Assembly: GCA_963746465.1 (NCBI GenBank)
Contig: CAVVAY010000013.1
Coordinates: 434,001 to 498,000, forward strand
DNA from: CAVVAY01 sp963746465
Lineage (GTDB): Bacteria; Actinomycetota; Actinomycetes; JACCUZ01
Reading direction: 5' to 3'
DNA: 64,000 nucleotides
Under the pieces are notes generated by a model. That model was not told the origin of the DNA. It saw only the letters and a list, made by a program, of their open reading frames with translations, and made no database searches. The position numbers and the translations under genes are program-made. Of the stretch, positions 60,418 to 64,000 are shown in pieces. Numbering within the stretch: position 1 is the stretch's first letter; every line of letters starts with the position of its first letter.

Positions 60418-61023
60418 TCATGACACCAGTCCCTCGCGCCGGGCCGGCGACGCCACCGGGCCGAGAGTCAGCAGGTCCAGACGGAAGTCCTCTTCCTCGT
60501 GCCGCACGGCGCTGGTCAGCTCGGGCCGGGCGAGCATGCGCTCGTGGACCTCGTCGCCGGTCGCCGGGTACTCGGCGACCGGGTGCCGCCAGTGGCAGGC
60601 GAGCAACGTCCCGCGCGGCGCGAGGGACTCCACCACCCGGTCGAGCATCAGCTCGAGCGCGCCGGCATCGAGGTAGTAACCGAGCTCGGAGACCACGACC
60701 AGGTCGAACACCCCGTCCGGCCACTGCTCCGGCACCGCGAGGCGCTCGCAGCGCACATGGTCGTCCTGGGCGAGCGCGGTCTGGGCCGCCGTCAGGGCGC
60801 GCTCGTCCACGTCGGTGGCCAGTACCTCGTCGCAGCGGGTGGCCAGCCCGGCCGTGAGGACGCCGATCGAGCAGCCCGGTTCGAACGCCCGTCGGTACCG
60901 GGGCCGGGACAGTGCCGCGAGGGTGACGTCGCGCTTGCGCTGCTCGTACCACCGGCTGCGGAAACCCCACGGGTCCGCAGAGCCGGCGTACATCCGGCTG
61001 AAGTAGTCGGCCGGGATGCTCAT
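60418..61023 (-). CDS. SAM methyltransferase of the NodS-like type
   Basis: A 201-residue class I methyltransferase: YFSRMYAGSADPWGFRSRWYEQRKRDVTLAAL is the N-terminal lead of the NodS-related group. The SAM loop is FEPGCSIGVLTAGLA and an acidic VLATDVDERAL ends strand 2. NodS N-methylates an amino sugar; the relatives found next to PIG-L deacetylases are uncharacterised. Its ATG overlaps the PIG-L stop by 4 bp. Confidence 0.8.
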   Translation of the reverse strand: MSIPADYFSRMYAGSADPWGFRSRWYEQRKRDVTLAALSRPRYRRAFEPGCSIGVLTAGLATRCDEVLATDVDERALTAAQTALAQDDHVRCERLAVPEQWPDGVFDLVVVSELGYYLDAGALELMLDRVVESLAPRGTLLACHWRHPVAEYPATGDEVHERMLARPELTSAVRHEEEDFRLDLLTLGPVASPARREGLVS

Positions 61024-61754
61024 GCCAGGACCACCTCGTGCTGCCGGCGGAAGTGGGCGAGTACCCGGTCCGGCAGCACCGGACCGTCCAACGGGTCCGG
61101 GCCGATCGGCGCGACCTGGGACTGGAAGCAGCCGACGGCCGCGGCCTTGCGCTCTCGTGCGTCGGTGTCGAGGTCGACCCGGCGGGCCTGCGACCACGGC
61201 ACCCGGTCGTCGTCGGGCTCGGCCCAGTGCCAGGCCCAGACCGGGTACTCGAGAACAGTCGCGAAGACCCGGCCTGCTGCCCGCCCGCATGCCTCGTGGT
61301 CGGGGTGACCGTCTCCCGACCACGGCGCGAGTACGACCTCACCGTCGCGCACCAGCTGTCCGAGCCGGTCGGCCAGCTCGTCCTCCCGCTCGGTCAACCG
61401 ACCGTCCGGCAGGCCGAGGTGGGTGCGCGACGCCGCGGCCAGACCGAGCCGCTCGGCCGCGACCGACGACTCGGCCCGCCGGATCGCGGCGAGCCGACCG
61501 GCCGGTTCGGCGGTCGACCCGGGGTGCGAAGCCTCGCCGTCGGTGGCCCAGAGCAACCGGAGGTCGGCGCCGAGCCGGGCCAGCACGGCGAGCAGCCCAC
61601 CGACCCCGAGCACCTCGTCGTCCGGGTGGGCGGCCACCACGAGCACCGGGCGGGAGGCAAGCTCGGCGAGGTCGAGACGGGGCCAGGCCTGTGGTGCCGC
61701 CCAGTCCGCCCACCTGCTCTCGTCAGTTCCTGCCATCGGCTCGATCAGTGTCAT
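61020..61754 (-). CDS. PIG-L family deacetylase
   Basis: A 244-residue zinc deacetylase: VVAAHPDDEVLGVGG (His, Asp, Asp, Glu) and WSGDGHPDHEACG complete the metal site. It overlaps both neighbours by 4 bp, so the acyl-CoA-dehydrogenase-like, PIG-L and NodS-like genes are a coupled trio. Deacetylation of a GlcNAc-containing compound followed by N-methylation is a reasonable guess; the product is unknown. Confidence 0.85.
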   Translation of the reverse strand: MTLIEPMAGTDESRWADWAAPQAWPRLDLAELASRPVLVVAAHPDDEVLGVGGLLAVLARLGADLRLLWATDGEASHPGSTAEPAGRLAAIRRAESSVAAERLGLAAASRTHLGLPDGRLTEREDELADRLGQLVRDGEVVLAPWSGDGHPDHEACGRAAGRVFATVLEYPVWAWHWAEPDDDRVPWSQARRVDLDTDARERKAAAVGCFQSQVAPIGPDPLDGPVLPDRVLAHFRRQHEVVLA

Positions 61755-62794
61755 CGCGCACCGTCCGGGTCGGCCCACGGGAAGGCGCCGGCATCCAGAC
61801 TCTGCCGGCCGAGCTCCTCGAGGTCCCGCTCCGCGTGGCTCTGCCGCAGGTAGAGGTCCAGGTCGGCGACCCGTCGGCCGTGGGCGGCGTCGAGGGCCAA
61901 CGGCGCGGCGCCGAGCGCCCGGCCGGTGCGGCCGACGACCTCCGTCGCGGCGCTCTCGACCGCTGCCCGGGCTCGCGCCGCGGTGAGCCGGGCGGTGGCA
62001 CTCGAGTCCGCCGGGTCGTCGTCGAAGCAGGCTGCGGCCGCAGCAAGGGCGGCCCAGGCCGCCGCCAGCGCGGCGTCCGCGGCCCCGGCGTGGGCGAGCG
62101 CGTGCGGGTTCAGCGCTCGCCGGGCATCGGCCCGGGCCAGCGCGCGGGCGACACCGCGGGCACCGCCCCACCACACCGCGGCCACCCCCGCCGCGCCGTG
62201 CCAGAAGCCCGGTCGCTGCAGGTAGTCGTCCGGGCCGCCGGCCGCCGCCGCCGGGACGCCCTCGAACCGGACCGAGCGGCTGTCGCTGCCCTGCATCGCC
62301 GACGCCGGCCAGCTGCCGGCCACCGGAGCCGCGCCGGGCGCGGCGAGGTCCACGGCGAAGAGCCGGTAGCCGTCGTCGGTGCGCGCGGTGACCAAGGCGT
62401 GATCGCAGCACCCAGCGCCGCTGCACCACGGCTTGGTCCCGTCGAGCTGCCACCGGTCGCCGTCCCGCCGGGCCACCAGCGGGTCGGCCGGCGGGTTCGC
62501 GGCCCAGACCCCCCACAGCCCGTCGCCGGCTCCGGCCATGCCGAGGTCGGCGAGGATCGCGACGGCGTCGACGTGGGCCTCGGCGAGACGGGCCAGGTCG
62601 AGGTCGACAGTGCCCAGGTCGGCCAGCCCGGTGAACCGCTCGGTGGTCGCGCCGCGGCCGGGCAGCGGCAGGTCGAGCAGCCCGGCGTCGAGGGCGGCGC
62701 GAGCCCAGGCTGCCGTCCGGGCGACCGGGTCGTCGCGGTCCGGGCGCAGCGCCTGCAGGGCGGTGGCGCGAGAGGTCGTGGTGGAGGTTGAGAT
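61751..62794 (-). CDS. Acyl-CoA-dehydrogenase-like protein without a normal start codon
   Basis: The open frame runs from a TAG at 62804-62806 to the TGA at 61751. The homologous part starts well upstream of the first ATG (62539): LLDLPLPGRGATTERFTGLADLGTVDLDLARL, then VWAANPPADPLVARR, WQLDGTKPWCSGAG and a C-terminal helical domain. This matches short acyl-CoA/acyl-ACP dehydrogenase-like flavoproteins. No ATG, GTG or TTG lies in frame before 62539. I give 62794 (ATC) as the furthest plausible end; CTG at 62758 is another choice. Either a rare start, an indel at the 5' end, or a damaged gene. Coupled to the PIG-L gene (ATGA). Confidence 0.55.
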   Translation of the reverse strand: MSTSTTTSRATALQALRPDRDDPVARTAAWARAALDAGLLDLPLPGRGATTERFTGLADLGTVDLDLARLAEAHVDAVAILADLGMAGAGDGLWGVWAANPPADPLVARRDGDRWQLDGTKPWCSGAGCCDHALVTARTDDGYRLFAVDLAAPGAAPVAGSWPASAMQGSDSRSVRFEGVPAAAAGGPDDYLQRPGFWHGAAGVAAVWWGGARGVARALARADARRALNPHALAHAGAADAALAAAWAALAAAAACFDDDPADSSATARLTAARARAAVESAATEVVGRTGRALGAAPLALDAAHGRRVADLDLYLRQSHAERDLEELGRQSLDAGAFPWADPDGAR

Positions 62795-62906
62795 GGCCTT
62801 GACCTACCCCCAGACAGGCCTCTCGCACCTGCCGGAATCCTGCGGGCCCCTCGTTCGTTTCCTCCGGTGTGCCGGCTTCCCTACTCCGGCGCGAAGAAAG
62901 GGATCG

Positions 62907-63923
62907 ATGACCCAGCAGCCCCTGGCGCGGACCGCTCCCCTGACCGAGACCTCTGACCCGGCCGACGCCCTCGGCGCCGGCCCGGTCGACGCCTTCGACC
63001 AGGAGGTGGCGACTCCTGACCTGGTCCGGCTCTACCTCGACGAGATCGGCAAGGCACCGCTGCTCGACGCGGCGACCGAGGTCGACCTCGCCCAGCGGAT
63101 CGAGGCCGGGCTCTACGCCCGCCACCTGCTCGACGAGCTCGGCCACCGGCGCGCGGTCAAGCTCCGTGAGGCCCGCAAGGTCGCCACCACCCATGAGCTC
63201 GACCGGCTCGCCACCGACGGCGAGCTGGCCAAGCGCGCCTTCATCCGGGCCAACCTGCGCCTGGTGGTCTCCCTCGCCCGCCGCTACAGCCGGGCGTCGA
63301 TGCCGCTGCTCGACCTGATCCAGGAAGGCAACGTCGGCCTGGTCCGGGCCGTCGAGAAGTTCGACTACGCACGCGGCTACAAGTTCTCGACCTACGCCAC
63401 GTGGTGGATCCGCCAGTCCATCGGCCGGGCCATCGCCGAGCAGAGCCGCACCGTCCGGCTCCCCGTGCACCAGGTCGAGAAGCTGAGCCGGCTCGGCCGC
63501 ACCCGCCGCGACCTGTCAGCCTCCCTCGGCCGGGACGCCACCGACGCCGAGGTCGCGAGCGAGATGGGCCTGGACGTCGACACCGTGCAGGACCTGGACC
63601 GGATCTCCCGGACTCCGGCCAGCCTGGACGCCCTGGTCGGCGACGACGGCGGCACCACGCTGGGCGACCTGGTCGACGCGGCGGACCCCAGCCCCGAGGA
63701 CATCGTCGTCGAGCACGACTCGCGGGACGCGCTGGTCGGGCTGGTCGACCGGCTCACCGATCGGGAGGCCGAGGTCATCCGGTGCCGTTACGGCCTGGTG
63801 CCCGGGCCGAAGCAGACCTACGAGCAGATCTCCGGGCGGCTCGGCGTCTCCCGCGAGCGGGTCCGCCAGATCGAGCGCGAGGCTCTCGACCGGCTCAAGC
63901 TGTGGGTGGCCGAGGACCACTGA
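62907..63923 (+). CDS. RpoD-family (group 2-like) sigma-70 factor
   Basis: A 338-residue sigma factor. Region 1.2 is DLVRLYLDEIGKAPLLDAATEVDLAQRIE, regions 2.1-2.4 include ANLRLVVSLARRY, LLDLIQEGNVGLVRAVEKFDY and YATWWIRQSIGRAIA, region 3 is present, and region 4.2 is TYEQISGRLGVSRERVRQIEREALDRL. The short N-terminus lacking a large region 1.1 suggests a non-essential paralog of the SigB/HrdA type rather than the primary sigma. The ATG at 62907 has an AAGAAAGGG ribosome site; the longer frame upstream is antisense to the dehydrogenase-like gene. Confidence 0.9.
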   Translation: MTQQPLARTAPLTETSDPADALGAGPVDAFDQEVATPDLVRLYLDEIGKAPLLDAATEVDLAQRIEAGLYARHLLDELGHRRAVKLREARKVATTHELDRLATDGELAKRAFIRANLRLVVSLARRYSRASMPLLDLIQEGNVGLVRAVEKFDYARGYKFSTYATWWIRQSIGRAIAEQSRTVRLPVHQVEKLSRLGRTRRDLSASLGRDATDAEVASEMGLDVDTVQDLDRISRTPASLDALVGDDGGTTLGDLVDAADPSPEDIVVEHDSRDALVGLVDRLTDREAEVIRCRYGLVPGPKQTYEQISGRLGVSRERVRQIEREALDRLKLWVAEDH

Positions 63924-63971
63924 CCACTGAGTCGTCGTCGGGGCTGTGCGGTGGCCGAGGACCACTGACCA
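63905..63971. repeat. 22-bp perfect direct repeat around the sigma gene stop
   Basis: GGTGGCCGAGGACCACTGACCA occurs at 63905-63926 and 63950-63971, 45 bp apart (written here as GGTGGCCGAGG + ACCACTGACCA). The first copy encodes the end of the sigma protein (VAEDH-stop). The second is a downstream duplicate, possibly left by a slippage or recombination event. Confidence 0.9.
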
Positions 63972-64000
63972 GGGCTGGTCCGTCGACCGGGCACCGGTAA

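Overview
The window is chromosomal DNA from a high-GC Gram-positive bacterium of the class Actinomycetia. The evidence is strong G/C bias at third codon positions, frequent GTG starts, and a conserved actinobacterial gene order: argS-lysA-hom-thrC-thrB-rho-rpmE-prfA-prmC-tsaC-glyA-rfe-atpI-atpBEFHAGDC-DUF2550, with murA and a cobalamin adenosyltransferase nearby. A NucS mismatch endonuclease, a DUF222/HNH protein, an MeaA-type mutase and PaaN also fit. The sequence alone does not fix the genus; Nocardioidales-, Frankiales- or Geodermatophilales-like lineages are possible.

Layout. 0-3.2 kb: two coiled-coil DivIVA-like proteins and an AI-2E family permease. 3.2-9.0 kb: two alpha/beta hydrolases, a decayed VOC gene, a DUF222/HNH protein, a small Cys/His protein and a double-length 3-hydroxyacyl-CoA dehydrogenase. 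9.1-16 kb: a STAS protein, nucS, an ArsR-type regulator with an MFS pump, two frameshifted genes (an amino-acid-oxidase-like flavoprotein and a second MFS pump), and a two-gene drug/lipid-type ABC exporter. 16-22.5 kb: ethylmalonyl-CoA-mutase-type MeaA, a STAS protein, 3-hydroxybutyryl-CoA dehydrogenase, murA, the ATP:cob(I)alamin adenosyltransferase and a methyltransferase. The mutase needs adenosylcobalamin, so the adenosyltransferase is a natural partner.

22.5-52.7 kb is one long minus-strand block, transcribed from high to low coordinates: response regulator, argS, lysA, hom, thrC, thrB, rho, then an inserted envelope locus (42.9-36.4 kb), then rpmE, prfA, prmC, tsaC, glyA, a polyprenyl-phosphate sugar-1-phosphate transferase, atpI, atpZ, the ATP synthase operon and a DUF2550 gene. 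The inserted locus is the most interesting part. It has a secreted protein with a C-terminal anchor, a PIG-L deacetylase, a QxxRW glycosyltransferase, a small exosortase-like membrane protein with its Cys/Arg/His triad, an ATP-grasp protein with an N-terminal membrane segment, a UDP-GlcNAc 2-epimerase and a HAD phosphatase. They are nearly all coupled by 4-10 bp overlaps. It reads as a self-contained system that may process one dedicated surface protein and attach it to, or assemble it with, an amino-sugar glycan.

52.7-64 kb: tRNA-Arg(CCG), a lipoprotein, a homocysteine methyltransferase, PaaN, a SRPBCC protein, a DUF6328-like membrane protein, a hemerythrin-like protein, a short glycosyltransferase-like protein, a secreted coiled-coil M23 peptidase, a minus-strand methyltransferase/PIG-L/acyl-CoA-dehydrogenase-like trio, and an RpoD-family sigma factor.

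A recurring regulatory pattern is a TAnnnT -10 box 6-8 nt before an ATG or GTG with no Shine-Dalgarno sequence. This implies leaderless mRNAs for at least ten genes, including two divergent pairs whose -10 boxes overlap. Three reading frames are broken by frameshifts and one lacks a normal start codon, so both gene decay and base-calling error should be kept in mind.
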